Shown piece by piece: positions 27,625-36,615 of a DNA stretch of 41,639 nucleotides (position 1 is the first letter of the stretch; each line of letters begins with the position of its first letter). Made by a program: the position numbers and the translations under genes. Source of the DNA: Pseudomonas sp. PA27(2017) (lineage in GTDB: Bacteria; Pseudomonadota; Gammaproteobacteria; Pseudomonadales; Pseudomonadaceae); assembly GCF_001945445.1 (NCBI RefSeq), contig NZ_MSXW01000060.1, forward strand, positions 446 through 42,084, read 5' to 3'. The notes beneath the pieces were generated by a model. The model searched no databases. It was not told the DNA's origin and worked only from the letters and a program-made list of their open reading frames with translations.

Positions 27625-28302
27625 TTACAGCGCGCCAAACACCTTCTTGGCCAGGCTGGTGGCCGCCGCGGCCGGGTTTTCGCGAATGCTGGCTTCCTGC
27701 TTGGCGATCATGTCGAACAGGCCGTCGAGGGCCTGTTCGGTCACGTAGCTTTCGATATTGGCGCTCTTGGCGTCGAGCACGCCGAAGGTCGCCGCCTGGC
27801 CGGCGAAGCTGTTGTACTGCTTGGCGAGGCCGACCTGGTCGGTGGCCTGCTTGACGATGGGCAGGAACTTGGCGCGAATCTGCTCGCGGCTGCTCTTGTT
27901 CAGGTACTGGGTGGCCGAGTCCTGCGGGCCTGCGAGGATGCTCTTGGCGTCCTGCACGGTCATCTTCTTCACGGCGTCGACCAGCAGCGCCTGGGCCTGG
28001 GGCACGGCGGCCTCCGCGGCCTTGTTCATGCTGGTTTCGAGCTGCTCGACCTGGGCGCCCATGCCCATCATCTTCATGGTCTTGGCGGCTTTGCCGAGCT
28101 TACCCGGCAGTTCGATGCGCACTTCGGGGTTGTTGCTGAAACCGCCGGGCTTGCCGAGCTGCTGCACGGCCACCTTGGCGCCCTGGGTGAGGGCGTCCTT
28201 GAGGCCGCCGCTGGCGTCCTGCTGGCTGAGGTCGGAAAGCGACAGGGCGAACACGTTGGCGGACAGCAGCAGGCCGGCGACGAGAACGGGGATGCGAAGC
28301 AT
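27625..28302 (-). CDS. DUF4197 family exported protein
   Basis: 225 residues from MLRIPVLVAGLLLSANVFA, a clear signal peptide with cleavage near ANVFA|LSL. The rest is the DUF4197 domain: GGLKDALTQGAKVAVQQLG at the mature N terminus and the helical repeats with MTVQDAKSILAGPQDSAT and QALDGLF-type blocks. Function is unknown; the protein is probably periplasmic. The frame is open 27 codons further upstream, but the chosen ATG follows AAGG and gives a proper signal sequence. A strong terminator follows. No operon partner is evident. Confidence 0.88.
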   Translation of the reverse strand: MLRIPVLVAGLLLSANVFALSLSDLSQQDASGGLKDALTQGAKVAVQQLGKPGGFSNNPEVRIELPGKLGKAAKTMKMMGMGAQVEQLETSMNKAAEAAVPQAQALLVDAVKKMTVQDAKSILAGPQDSATQYLNKSSREQIRAKFLPIVKQATDQVGLAKQYNSFAGQAATFGVLDAKSANIESYVTEQALDGLFDMIAKQEASIRENPAAAATSLAKKVFGAL

Positions 28303-28397
28303 GGCGGTAACCTTCGAGCGGTGGAGATAAGCAGCGAGCTTAGCAGGCTGGCGAGGGGCGCGGCGAAGGTTGAGGAAAAGCATGGGCGGGGAGAGCG

Positions 28398-28422
28398 CGG
28401 CACGCCCGTTGCGGGCGTGCCG
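28398..28422 (-). terminator. Hairpin after the peptidoglycan-binding lipoprotein gene
   Basis: Perfect 11-bp stem CGGCACGCCCG / CGGGCGTGCCG with a 3-nt loop, 8 bp after the stop. No T-run follows on the minus strand, so termination strength is uncertain. Confidence 0.45.
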
Positions 28423-28430
28423 GTTCGGCG

Positions 28431-29513
28431 TTAGCGGACTTCCAGGGCGGTGAGGCTTTCCAGGGTCAGGGCGCCGACGGCCAGGCCGTTGGCGGTCTGG
28501 AATTCGGTCAGCGCGTCGAGGGTGCGCTTGCCGAGCTTGCCGTCGACGCTGCCTGGGTTGAAGCCGCGCTTGACCAGGCTCTGCTGCAGGCGCGTGACCA
28601 GGTCGTCGTTGATGTCCGGATCGCAGATCGTCTGCCGGGAAACGATGCGTGCGTTGCCTTCGAAGCGGGTGACCTGCAGCTGGCGTTTTTCTTCCGGCAG
28701 GATGATCTGGTTGGCTTCGACCGGGCGCACCATTTCGGTGGAGGCGACCTTGGTGTATTCCGGATCCAGGGTGACTTCCACGGCCTGGGCCGGCTTGTCG
28801 ACGATCCAGCGGGTCACGCTCTTGTACTGGGCCGGGTCGGTTTCAACTCGCACGGTTTCCGGCGAGACCAGCTTCTTGACCTTGACCACTTCCTGCTTGG
28901 CCGGCACCTGGCGGGCGCAGAACGACATGGCGCCGGTGCCGCTCGAGTAACGGGTGCCGGCGGCGCGGCACTGGTCGAGCACGGTCTTGGCTTCTTCGAG
29001 GGTCACGGTTTCCTTGACGTCCTCGTAGATCGCCGGTACCACGATGTAGCGCTTCACTTCCGGGCGAATCTTCACCTGCTCGGAAACCACGCGGTAGGTC
29101 GGCGGCTCGATGCGGTAGGTCTTGGTGCCTTCACGGGTGACCACTTGCTTGAAGCCCTTCTCGAGCTCGGCAGGGGTGACGGTGATCTTGTTGACCGAAT
29201 CCTTGACCACCACTTCCTGGGTGCTCTGCACCGGGCGTGGGCGAACCTGGGCGTGTACCCAGCACTGGCCTGGTTGGATTTCGTATTCCTGGGGCTCGCG
29301 GGCCACCGACGCAGCGGCAGGTGCCTGGGCCTGGGCGCTCGGCGGCGCGGCAGCGGCTGGCTGTGCTGTCGGTTGAGCGGCGGCGGGTGCGGTTTGCGCC
29401 GCGACTGGAGCCGGTTGCGCCGGCTTTTCTTCGTTATTGGTCGATGCGGACGGTTGCATGGCGCAACCGGAAACCACGATCGCCAGTGATCCTAGAATGG
29501 TGTGATAACGCAC
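28431..29513 (-). CDS. Peptidoglycan-binding domain lipoprotein
   Basis: 360 residues from a GTG start, chosen because GGGA lies 5-6 nt upstream and because it places a lipoprotein signal (MRYHTILGSLAIVVSGC, lipobox VSGC) at the N terminus. Residues ~25-75 are a flexible Ala/Pro/Gln linker. The middle (~80-280) has repeating beta-like segments with four cysteines in QPGQC, LDQCRAAG, FCARQ and TICDP contexts. A PG_binding_1 domain closes the protein (VTRLQQSLVKRGFNPGSVDG, then LGKRTLDALTEFQTANGL). It probably anchors in the membrane and binds peptidoglycan. A TTG start at 29540 is possible but has a poorer site. Confidence 0.82.
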   Translation of the reverse strand: MRYHTILGSLAIVVSGCAMQPSASTNNEEKPAQPAPVAAQTAPAAAQPTAQPAAAAPPSAQAQAPAAASVAREPQEYEIQPGQCWVHAQVRPRPVQSTQEVVVKDSVNKITVTPAELEKGFKQVVTREGTKTYRIEPPTYRVVSEQVKIRPEVKRYIVVPAIYEDVKETVTLEEAKTVLDQCRAAGTRYSSGTGAMSFCARQVPAKQEVVKVKKLVSPETVRVETDPAQYKSVTRWIVDKPAQAVEVTLDPEYTKVASTEMVRPVEANQIILPEEKRQLQVTRFEGNARIVSRQTICDPDINDDLVTRLQQSLVKRGFNPGSVDGKLGKRTLDALTEFQTANGLAVGALTLESLTALEVR

Positions 29514-29524
29514 GAAAATCCCTG

Positions 29525-29555
29525 CCCTAAGTGGCCCCAACGACGCATCTTAGGG
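29525..29555. repeat. Inverted repeat before the lipoprotein gene
   Basis: CCCTAAG (29525-29531) and CTTAGGG (29549-29555) are perfect 7-bp arms with a 17-nt spacer, next to the ribosome-binding site of the gene starting at 29513. Could be an operator or an RNA hairpin. Confidence 0.4.
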
Positions 29556-29569
29556 GCTGTGGCGGCAAA

Positions 29570-29608
29570 GCTCAATAACGCCCGGCGCACTCGTCGAGCA
29601 CGCCGGGC
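29570..29608 (-). terminator. Probable terminator after plsB
   Basis: An 8-bp GC-rich stem GCCCGGCG / CGCCGGGC (29580-29587 with 29601-29608) directly after the plsB stop, followed on the minus strand by GTTATTG, a weak T tract. Confidence 0.55.
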
Positions 29609-29610
29609 TT

Positions 29611-32094
29611 TCAGAGCCCGTCGAGCAGCTCCTCGCTGCGATCCATGGTCACCTGGCGGATGGACAGGCGAATCTCGGCCGGCAGCACACGCTTGGCGGC
29701 GCCTTCGGCCAGTTCGGCGAACGCCGGGGGATGGCTGAGCTTGCCGGCTTCATCTGCGCGCAGTACGCCCTGGTCGAGCAATGTCTGGATGAAGTGACGG
29801 AACAGGCTCTTGTCGAAGAACTCCGGTGCATTGAGCCCGTGCAGGATCGACAGGCGCTGGGCCATGACCGTGCACAGGTCTTCCAGCTCCTCGGCACTGA
29901 TCGCGTTCTGACCGGCATTGAGCAGCAGGGCGCTGGCCATGTAGAAACGCTGCAGGGTCTGAGCGATGGCGCGCGACAGCAGGGTCAGCAGCACGAAGTT
30001 GCGCGAGCTGGGCGCCGGGCGCACGTACAGGTCGTTCTCGCGTTTGAGCAGGCCCTGCTCGACGAAGGCGTCGAGCCACTGGTCGACGACTTCGTCGAGC
30101 TCCTCGTCGGCCCAGCGGATGTACAGCTCGGATTGCAGGTAGGGGTACAGCGCGTGGACGAAGCGCAGGATCTGCTCGCGGCTCATCCGCCCGCTGCTCT
30201 GGAAGAAGCTGGCGATCAGCCCGGGCAGGGCGAAGATGTGCAGCACGTTGTTGCGATAGTAGGTCATCAGCACCGCGTTCTGCTCATCCAGATAGAGGAT
30301 GCGCCCCAGGGCATCCTTCTGTTCGGAGAGCAGTTCCATGCTGCGCACGTGCTCGATCAGCGCCAGGCCGTCGCCTTCCGGCACCGTGGTGTGCGGCGAA
30401 TAGGGCACGCGGCGCAGCAGGCTCTGGTACAGGTCGAGGATGCGCACCAGGGCGCGTTCGTCCAGGGCCAGCTTGCTGGTGGAGAGCAGCGCCAGGGCCA
30501 CCAGGTTGACCGGGTTGATCGCCGCCGCCTCGTTGAGGCGCTGGGCCACCCGCTCGCCAAGGCGGTTGGTGGTTTCGTTGAGCCACGCCGGGCGGAAGTC
30601 CGGGCCCAGTTCCTGGGCGCGCCAGTCGGGCTGTTGGGCATCGAGAAAGGCGTCGAGCTTGATCGGTTCGCCGAAGTTGACCCACACGTGGCCGAAGCGC
30701 TGCTTGAGCGCGCCGATGACCTTGAAGATGTCGAAGATCGACTCCTTCTTCTTGCTTGCCCCGCGCAGCTCGCCCAGGTAGGTGCGGCCTTCCAGCACGC
30801 GCTCGTAGCCGATGTACACCGGCACGAACACCACTGGCAGGCGATGGCTCTGCAGGTAGCTGCGCAGGGTGATGGCGAGCATGCCGGTTTTCGGCCGCAG
30901 CATGCGCCCGGTGCGCGAGCGACCGCCTTCGACGAAGTACTCCACCGGGTAGCCCTTGCGAATCAGGGTGTGCAGGTATTCGTTGAACACGGCGGTGTAC
31001 AGCGGGTTGCCCTTGAAGGTGCGGCGCATGAAAAAGGCGCCGCCACGGCGCAGCAGGCCGCCGATGATCGGCATGTTGAGGTTGATGCCGGCGGCGATGT
31101 GCGGCGGCGTCAAGCCGTTGCGAAACAGCAGGTAGGACAGCAGCAGGTAGTCGATGTGGCTGCGGTGGCAGGGCACGTAGATCACCTCGTGGCCCTGGGC
31201 GATGTCCTGCACGCCTTCGATGTGGTTGACCTTGATGCCGTCGTAGATCTTGTTCCAGAACCACGACAGGATCAGTTCGAGAAAACGGATCGCCGTGTAG
31301 GTGTAATCCGAGGCGATCTCGTTGCCGTAGCGCAGCGCCAGGGCCTCGGCCTTGTCGACGGAAATGTTCTCGCGGCTGGCTTCCTCGGCGATCGCCTGAC
31401 GCACCTGCGGGCCGTGCACCAGGCCTTTGACCAGGTTGCGCCGGTGCGACACGTCCGGGCCGATGACCGCGGCCTTCTGGTTGCGAAAATGTACCCGCAG
31501 GATGCGATGCACCATGCGCAGGGTACGTTCCTGGCCCTTGTTCTGCTCGATCAGGTCGCGCAGCTGGATGGGCGTGGAAAACTGCACGCGGGTGGTGCGG
31601 CCCAGGATCAGGATGCTCACCAGCCGGCGCAGCCGACCGGTGACCGCCCAGCTATCGGCGAACAGCAGTTTCCAGGCGCTGGTTTCGCGGTTCGGCGATT
31701 GCCCCCAGAACACGCTGACCGGAATGATCTGCGCCTGCTCGGCGGCGTGTTCGCCGAGGGCGGCGACTATGCGCTGCAAGGTCGGCGAAATGCCGCGCTT
31801 GTCCTGGCGGCCGAGCCAGTCGGGCTCCGGCGTCAGATAGAAGAACGCCGCCGGTTCGATCAGGTCGCCCACCGCCACGGGCAGCACCGGGCGCGGCAGA
31901 TTGGCCTTGGTGCATTCGTGATCGAGCACCGCCAGGTCGCTCACCGAAGGTTGCTGCAGCACGTAGAACACCGGCTTGCTGCGGTCGAGCTTGAGGGTGA
32001 AGGCCGACTGGTTGATGGTTTCCGAGCGCACCCACAGGTACAGCAGGCGGCGCAGGGTACCGAAGGCAAGGCGGCGAAGCGGGGAGCGGGTCAT
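29611..32094 (-). CDS. plsB: Glycerol-3-phosphate 1-O-acyltransferase PlsB
   Basis: 827 residues, the expected length. The acyltransferase block I, HRSHID, gives catalytic H310 and D315; later blocks are visible in FVEGGRSRTGRML and in VFVPVYIGYERVLEG. PlsB is a peripheral inner-membrane enzyme that puts the first acyl chain, from acyl-CoA or acyl-ACP, onto sn-glycerol-3-phosphate in phospholipid synthesis. It is a single gene with a 121-bp gap to the LysR gene upstream on the same strand and a probable terminator after it. The opposite strand is open through almost the whole gene, a GC-rich shadow. Intact. Confidence 0.98.
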   Translation of the reverse strand: MTRSPLRRLAFGTLRRLLYLWVRSETINQSAFTLKLDRSKPVFYVLQQPSVSDLAVLDHECTKANLPRPVLPVAVGDLIEPAAFFYLTPEPDWLGRQDKRGISPTLQRIVAALGEHAAEQAQIIPVSVFWGQSPNRETSAWKLLFADSWAVTGRLRRLVSILILGRTTRVQFSTPIQLRDLIEQNKGQERTLRMVHRILRVHFRNQKAAVIGPDVSHRRNLVKGLVHGPQVRQAIAEEASRENISVDKAEALALRYGNEIASDYTYTAIRFLELILSWFWNKIYDGIKVNHIEGVQDIAQGHEVIYVPCHRSHIDYLLLSYLLFRNGLTPPHIAAGINLNMPIIGGLLRRGGAFFMRRTFKGNPLYTAVFNEYLHTLIRKGYPVEYFVEGGRSRTGRMLRPKTGMLAITLRSYLQSHRLPVVFVPVYIGYERVLEGRTYLGELRGASKKKESIFDIFKVIGALKQRFGHVWVNFGEPIKLDAFLDAQQPDWRAQELGPDFRPAWLNETTNRLGERVAQRLNEAAAINPVNLVALALLSTSKLALDERALVRILDLYQSLLRRVPYSPHTTVPEGDGLALIEHVRSMELLSEQKDALGRILYLDEQNAVLMTYYRNNVLHIFALPGLIASFFQSSGRMSREQILRFVHALYPYLQSELYIRWADEELDEVVDQWLDAFVEQGLLKRENDLYVRPAPSSRNFVLLTLLSRAIAQTLQRFYMASALLLNAGQNAISAEELEDLCTVMAQRLSILHGLNAPEFFDKSLFRHFIQTLLDQGVLRADEAGKLSHPPAFAELAEGAAKRVLPAEIRLSIRQVTMDRSEELLDGL

Positions 32095-32215
32095 ACGAAA
32101 TCTGGCTGCGACGACGAGCCGGAGCTCGGGGCCGCTAGTGTGCCGGATCGCCGCCCTGTCGGCAAAATCTTGTAAAAGTTACCGTTTCGTTGCGAAAAGC
32201 GCGGTTGCGGGGCGC

Positions 32216-33154
32216 TCACTCGTTGGCGTGCTCGTCCTTTACCGCGTTGATGAAGGCCTGCATGGCCGACGACTGAATGCGGTGCCTGCGGGTGATCAGG
32301 CCATAGGGTGGCAGGCGTGGCTCGAAGGTGATCGGCAGGATCTTGAGCAAGTGGCGGGCCGGGTAGTCATTGATCACCGATACCGGAGTCACGCCGATCA
32401 TGTCGGTCTGCTGCAACAGCGACAGCAGGGTCATGATCGAGGTGGTTTCGACGATGCTGCTGGGAATGTCGACCCGCGCGTTGTGAAACGCCTGGTTGAT
32501 GATGGTGCGCATCGGGCTGGGGTGTTGCTGCAGCACCCAGGTCAGGTCCTGCAACTCGTGCCAGGTCAGCTTGCTGGCGCCAGCCATGGGGTGCTGGGCG
32601 CCGGCCACCACGCACAGCGTTTCCTCGCCAAGGCTGTCGAACGACAGGTCGTCGGCCCGCGCACCATCGGGAATCCGCCCCAGCACCACGTCCAGCTGAT
32701 CCTGTTGCAGGGCCTGCACCAGCACGTCGCTGGTGTCGACCTGGATGCTCATCGACAGCCGCGGGTGGCTCTGCTTGAGGGTGGCGATGGTGCGCGTCAG
32801 CAGGCCCGAGGCCAGGGCCGGAATGGCGCCGATGGTGACCCGGCCGAGGTTGCCCGACTCCAGCGCGGCGAATTCCTCGCGCATGCCCGACAGCTCGGCG
32901 AAGATCATCTTCGCGTAGTAGATCGCCGTTTCACCGAACGCCGTTGCGCGCATGCCGCGCGGCAGGCGCTCGAACAGCTCGACGCCAAGCAGGCTCTCCG
33001 CCTCGTGAAGCATCTTGGTCGCCGCCGGCTGAGTCATGCCGATCTCCTCGGCGGCCCGGCGCAGCGAGCCGAATTCCTGCAGGGCCAGCATCAGGCGCAA
33101 CTGCCGTAAACGCAGGCGGCTGTGGATGATGCTGGCGTCAGGAATGCGGGACAT
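32216..33154 (-). CDS. LysR-family regulator of the tct/pdxA-like locus
   Basis: 312 residues from MSRIPDASIIHSRLRLRQL. The winged helix is at ~14-72 (LALQEFGSLRRAAEEIGMTQ and PAATKMLHEAE), the effector domain from ~100 (GRVTIGAIPALASGLL). It lies 112 bp after tctA on the same strand and probably controls both arms of the divergent catabolic cluster; the 51-bp palindrome at 36476 is a likely target. The frame stays open upstream to an ATG at 33277 that overlaps the tctA stop, which would add 41 residues; I prefer the shorter start because it gives the usual LysR N terminus, though its ribosome-binding site is weak. Confidence 0.88.
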   Translation of the reverse strand: MSRIPDASIIHSRLRLRQLRLMLALQEFGSLRRAAEEIGMTQPAATKMLHEAESLLGVELFERLPRGMRATAFGETAIYYAKMIFAELSGMREEFAALESGNLGRVTIGAIPALASGLLTRTIATLKQSHPRLSMSIQVDTSDVLVQALQQDQLDVVLGRIPDGARADDLSFDSLGEETLCVVAGAQHPMAGASKLTWHELQDLTWVLQQHPSPMRTIINQAFHNARVDIPSSIVETTSIMTLLSLLQQTDMIGVTPVSVINDYPARHLLKILPITFEPRLPPYGLITRRHRIQSSAMQAFINAVKDEHANE

Positions 33155-33266
33155 GGCGCGGCTCGTGGCAGGGGAATTGGCCAAGGGTGACAAGAAATCG
33201 CGACGCTCGCCAGTCATCAGCGAGCGCCCCGTAGCCGTGGCCAGGAACAGCCCGGCCTGCTGGCGA

Positions 33267-34787
33267 TTACGAGACATGACGCGCCTGCCCCTGGCGTGCG
33301 CCGAACAGTGCCTTGAGGCCGCGGGCCAGCAGCGGCCAGAACAGCATCAACAGCGCCGCGGTGGTCAGGCTGCCGACCAGCGGGTTGGACCAGAAGATCG
33401 ACAGTTGCCCGTCGGAGAACAGCATCGACTGGCGGAACGCGTCCTCGGCCTTGTCGCCCAGCACCGCAGCGAGGATCAGCGGGGCGATGGGGTAGCCGAG
33501 CTTCTTGAACAGGTAACCCAGGGCACCGAAGATCAGCATCAGGCCAACGTCGAACATCGAGTTGTGCACCGAGTAGGCGCCGATCGAGCAGACCATGATG
33601 ATGATCGGCGCGATGATCGAGAACGGAATGCGCAGGATCGAGGCGAACAGCGGCACCGTGGCCAGCACCACGATCAGGCTCACCACGTTGCCCAGGTACA
33701 TGCTGGCGATCAGGCCCCAGACGAAGTCGTGCTGCTCGACGAACAGCGTCGGCCCCGGGTGCAGACCCCAGATCATCAGGCCGCCGAGCATCACCGCGGC
33801 GGTCGCCGAGCCGGGAATACCGAGGGTCAGCATTGGCAGCAGGGCGCTGGTGCCGGCGCTGTGGTCGGCAGTTTCCGGGGCGATCACGCCTTCCACTTCG
33901 CCCTTGCCGAAGTTGTCGCGGTTCTTCGAAAAGCGCCGCGCCAGGCTGTAGCTCATGAACGAGGCAGCAGTCGGCCCGCCGGGCGTCACACCCATCCAGC
34001 AACCGACCAGGGCGCTGCGCAGCCAGGTCAGCCAGTAGCGCGGCAGCTTGGCCCAGGTGCGCAGGATGGTCATCGGTGTGATGCGTGCGCGTTCGCCACG
34101 AAACACCAGGCCTTCCTCGACGGTGCAGAGAATCTCGCCGATACCGAACAACCCGATCACCGCCACCTCGAAGCTCAGGCCCGAGAGCAGCCAGGGCTGG
34201 TCGTAGGTCAGGCGCAGTTCGCCGGACACGGTGTCCATGCCGACGGCGGCCATGGCGAAGCCGATCATCATTGCTACCACGGTCTTCAGCGGCGGGTTCT
34301 TGCTCATGCCGATGAAGGTGCAGAACGCCAGCAGGTAGACGGCGAAGAACTCCGGCGAGCTGAATTCCATGGCGAACTCGGCGATGCGCGTCGACAGGAA
34401 GGTCAGCAGCAGCACGCCGACCAGCGCACCGAGCAGCGCCGAGGTGAAGGCTGCGGTCAGGGCTTCGCCGGCCTGGCCGTTGCGGGCCATGGGGTAACCG
34501 TCGAAGGTGGTCGCCACCGACGAGGGTTCGCCGGGAATGTTGAACAGGATTGAGGTGATCGAGCCACCGAACAGCGCGCCCCAGTACATGCAAGAGAGCA
34601 GGATGATCGCCGACACCGGTTCCATGGTGAAGGTCAGCGGCAGCAGCAGCGCCACGCCGTTGGGGGCGCCGAGGCCAGGCAACACTCCGACGAGAATGCC
34701 GAGCAGCACGCCGATGACCATCAGGCCGATGTGGTGCGGGGTCAGGATCAGCGCCATGCCCTGCATCAGGGAGTCGATTTCGCTCAT
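33267..34787 (-). CDS. tctA: Tripartite tricarboxylate transporter, large membrane subunit (TctA)
   Basis: 506 residues with about eleven to twelve membrane segments. The two TctA family signatures are visible: GVLPGLGAPNGVALLLP near 37-53, and GVTPGGPTAASFMSY in the middle followed by GIPGSATAAVMLGGLM. It is the main permease of a TTT system, driven by an ion gradient. It overlaps tctB by 4 bp (ATGA), so both membrane subunits are translated together. An upstream in-frame start at 34856 lies inside tctB and is rejected. Substrate depends on the binding protein TctC and is unknown. Confidence 0.95.
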   Translation of the reverse strand: MSEIDSLMQGMALILTPHHIGLMVIGVLLGILVGVLPGLGAPNGVALLLPLTFTMEPVSAIILLSCMYWGALFGGSITSILFNIPGEPSSVATTFDGYPMARNGQAGEALTAAFTSALLGALVGVLLLTFLSTRIAEFAMEFSSPEFFAVYLLAFCTFIGMSKNPPLKTVVAMMIGFAMAAVGMDTVSGELRLTYDQPWLLSGLSFEVAVIGLFGIGEILCTVEEGLVFRGERARITPMTILRTWAKLPRYWLTWLRSALVGCWMGVTPGGPTAASFMSYSLARRFSKNRDNFGKGEVEGVIAPETADHSAGTSALLPMLTLGIPGSATAAVMLGGLMIWGLHPGPTLFVEQHDFVWGLIASMYLGNVVSLIVVLATVPLFASILRIPFSIIAPIIIMVCSIGAYSVHNSMFDVGLMLIFGALGYLFKKLGYPIAPLILAAVLGDKAEDAFRQSMLFSDGQLSIFWSNPLVGSLTTAALLMLFWPLLARGLKALFGARQGQARHVS

Positions 34788-35314
34788 CGCAATGCCCCTC
34801 CGGCAACGGCCACCAGGTCGCCGAGCACGCCGCTGTCCAGCGGCACCTTGAACCACAGCGCGAATATCAGGTAACTGGCCAGCGCCGCCCCGCAGGAAAT
34901 CACCGCCACGGTGGCAATGCCGTAGGGTTTGCTGCGCTGGCGATCACGCCACATGAACCAGGCGATGAACACCGCCGAGGCCAGGTAGATGCCGGTGAAG
35001 GGCATGGCGATCACGTACAGGACGATCGGTACGAACACCGCCAGCACCTGGCCGAACGCCTTGCGGCTGACGAATGCGGCGCTCATCGCCGGCGTGCGCA
35101 ACAGCGCCAGGATCAGGTTGCCGACGCTGGCAGCGCTCATCAGCAGACCGATGTAGAAGGGAAAGTAACCGGCCTCGGGGCCGGCGTCGCCCCAGCCGAT
35201 GCCGATCTCGATGGCGCCGAACATGACGATGCCGCCCAGGGCAGCGGTGAACAGCGCCAGGCCGATCTCCACCCAGCGGGTGGCGACCAGCGGCGTATCC
35301 GTGGTGTTGGACAT
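34784..35314 (-). CDS. tctB: Tripartite tricarboxylate transporter, small membrane subunit (TctB)
   Basis: 176 residues with four to five membrane segments (about 13-33, 45-65, 85-115, 130-155), matching the TctB family (PF07331); GPEAGYFPFYIGLLM is a typical motif of the first periplasmic or membrane loop. Its exact role in the carrier is not known, but it is required with TctA. AGGAG precedes the ATG. It lies 67 bp after tctC and overlaps tctA. Confidence 0.92.
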   Translation of the reverse strand: MSNTTDTPLVATRWVEIGLALFTAALGGIVMFGAIEIGIGWGDAGPEAGYFPFYIGLLMSAASVGNLILALLRTPAMSAAFVSRKAFGQVLAVFVPIVLYVIAMPFTGIYLASAVFIAWFMWRDRQRSKPYGIATVAVISCGAALASYLIFALWFKVPLDSGVLGDLVAVAGGALR

Positions 35315-35381
35315 GGGTATTTTCTCCTGTGTGCAGGGCCGTCCGGCGGCCGCATGGCACGCCGGACACGAAGCGCGAGGG

Positions 35382-36386
35382 TTATTCGCGCAGCCAGCCG
35401 GCCTGCTTGAACACAGGGGTCACGCGCTCACGATCCTTTTCGATGTAGCTCACCAGCTCATCACCGGAAAGGAAGGTCGGCGCCAGGGCCGAGCGCTCCA
35501 CGTAGGCCTTGAACTCCGGCGTCTGGCTGACCTTGCGCATCAGCTCGACGTAGAACGCGCGCTGCTCGTCGGTGACGCCGCCAGGCAGGAACACGGTGCG
35601 CGGGAAACGGTACTGGTCGATGCCCAGGCCCTGCTCCTTGCAGGTCGGCACGTCGGCCCAGGACTGGGTCTCGGTGACTTTCTGGGTGTAGCCCATGCGC
35701 GCCTGGCTGAATACGCACAGCGGCACCACCTGGCCACCGCGCCACTGGCTGACGCTTTCGGCCGGGTTGTTGAAGTTGGCGGCGATGTGCTTGCCGGCCA
35801 GTTGCGTGGACGCCTCGCTGCCGCTCTTGAAGGGGATGTAGGTGATCTTGGCGCCCGCCTGCTGGCCGAGCAGCAGCGACAGGGTCTGGTCGACGTCCTT
35901 GGACTGGCTGCCGCCGATACGCATCTTGGCGGCATTCTTGGTCAGGTCGGCCTTGAACGCGGCGGCATCCTTCCAGGGCGAACCCTGGTAGGTCCAGAGA
36001 ATGAAGTCATCCTCGGCCACCGCCGCGACCGGCGTCAGGTCCGTCCACTGGTAACCCAGCTTGGCCACCAGTGGCAGCAGGTAGATGTTGTTGGTGCCGA
36101 TCACCAGCTTGCTGGCATCGCCCTCGGCGAGCTTCATCTCCAGAAAGGCTTCGGCGCCGTTGCCGCCGCCCTTGTTGAGCACCACGGTGTTGACGTCGAG
36201 CAGCTTGTGCTGGGTGATCGCCGACTGGATCACCCGGCCGAGCTGGTCGGTGCCGCCGCCGGGGCCGCCGGCCACCACGATCTCCACGTTCTTTTCGGGT
36301 TTCCAGTCCGCCAAAGCTGCCAGGGGCGCGGTGCAGAGCAGGGCGGCGAGCAGGGCCGGAACATGACGCGTACGGGGGCTGTACAT
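35382..36386 (-). CDS. tctC: Tripartite tricarboxylate transporter substrate-binding protein (TctC/Bug family)
   Basis: 334 residues. A signal peptide (cleaved near AALA|DWKP) exports it to the periplasm. The Bug-type binding fold shows VEIVVAGGPGGGTDQLGR near 34-51, the loop that holds a carboxylate, and FLPGGVTDEQRAFYVELM near the C terminus. It captures the substrate for TctAB. Bug proteins bind many organic acids, so the ligand is not predictable. GAGG precedes the ATG. First gene of the minus-strand operon tctC-tctB-tctA-lysR; its leader carries an A-rich stretch (AAGAACGACAACAA) similar to Crc/Hfq targets. Confidence 0.93.
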   Translation of the reverse strand: MYSPRTRHVPALLAALLCTAPLAALADWKPEKNVEIVVAGGPGGGTDQLGRVIQSAITQHKLLDVNTVVLNKGGGNGAEAFLEMKLAEGDASKLVIGTNNIYLLPLVAKLGYQWTDLTPVAAVAEDDFILWTYQGSPWKDAAAFKADLTKNAAKMRIGGSQSKDVDQTLSLLLGQQAGAKITYIPFKSGSEASTQLAGKHIAANFNNPAESVSQWRGGQVVPLCVFSQARMGYTQKVTETQSWADVPTCKEQGLGIDQYRFPRTVFLPGGVTDEQRAFYVELMRKVSQTPEFKAYVERSALAPTFLSGDELVSYIEKDRERVTPVFKQAGWLRE

Positions 36387-36475
36387 GGGGCTACCTCATT
36401 GTTGTCGTTCTTGTGGGTTGCCTGGAGTGTGCGAAGGGTGTCGATAAGCGTCTACTCAAAAGAACTGATACTCCG

Positions 36476-36526
36476 ATAGCCTCAGGTTATGCCTGGCGTC
36501 CCTGTGCAGCGATAACTCCAGGCTAT
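36476..36526. promoter_or_regulatory. 51-bp interrupted palindrome, candidate LysR binding site
   Basis: The left 20 bases read ATAGCCT-n3-GTTAT-n2-CTG, and the reverse complement of the right 20 bases has the same pattern, with 15 of 20 identical. The arms surround an 11-bp centre. It lies midway between the two divergent operons, as expected for a regulator acting on both. Confidence 0.65.
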
Positions 36527-36615
36527 GTCCGTATGAGAAGCTTTGATTAGACGGTTATCGTTGGCCGGGCAGATAGTTCGCTCAACCGGGCCGACCGCTC
36601 GTCGCCCGCTACTAC

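Noticed and set aside
29731..32175. An 814-codon open frame on the plus strand opposite plsB
   Set aside because: The real gene is PlsB with intact catalytic motifs; the opposite frame is Val/Ala/Gln/His-rich and without recognisable domains.
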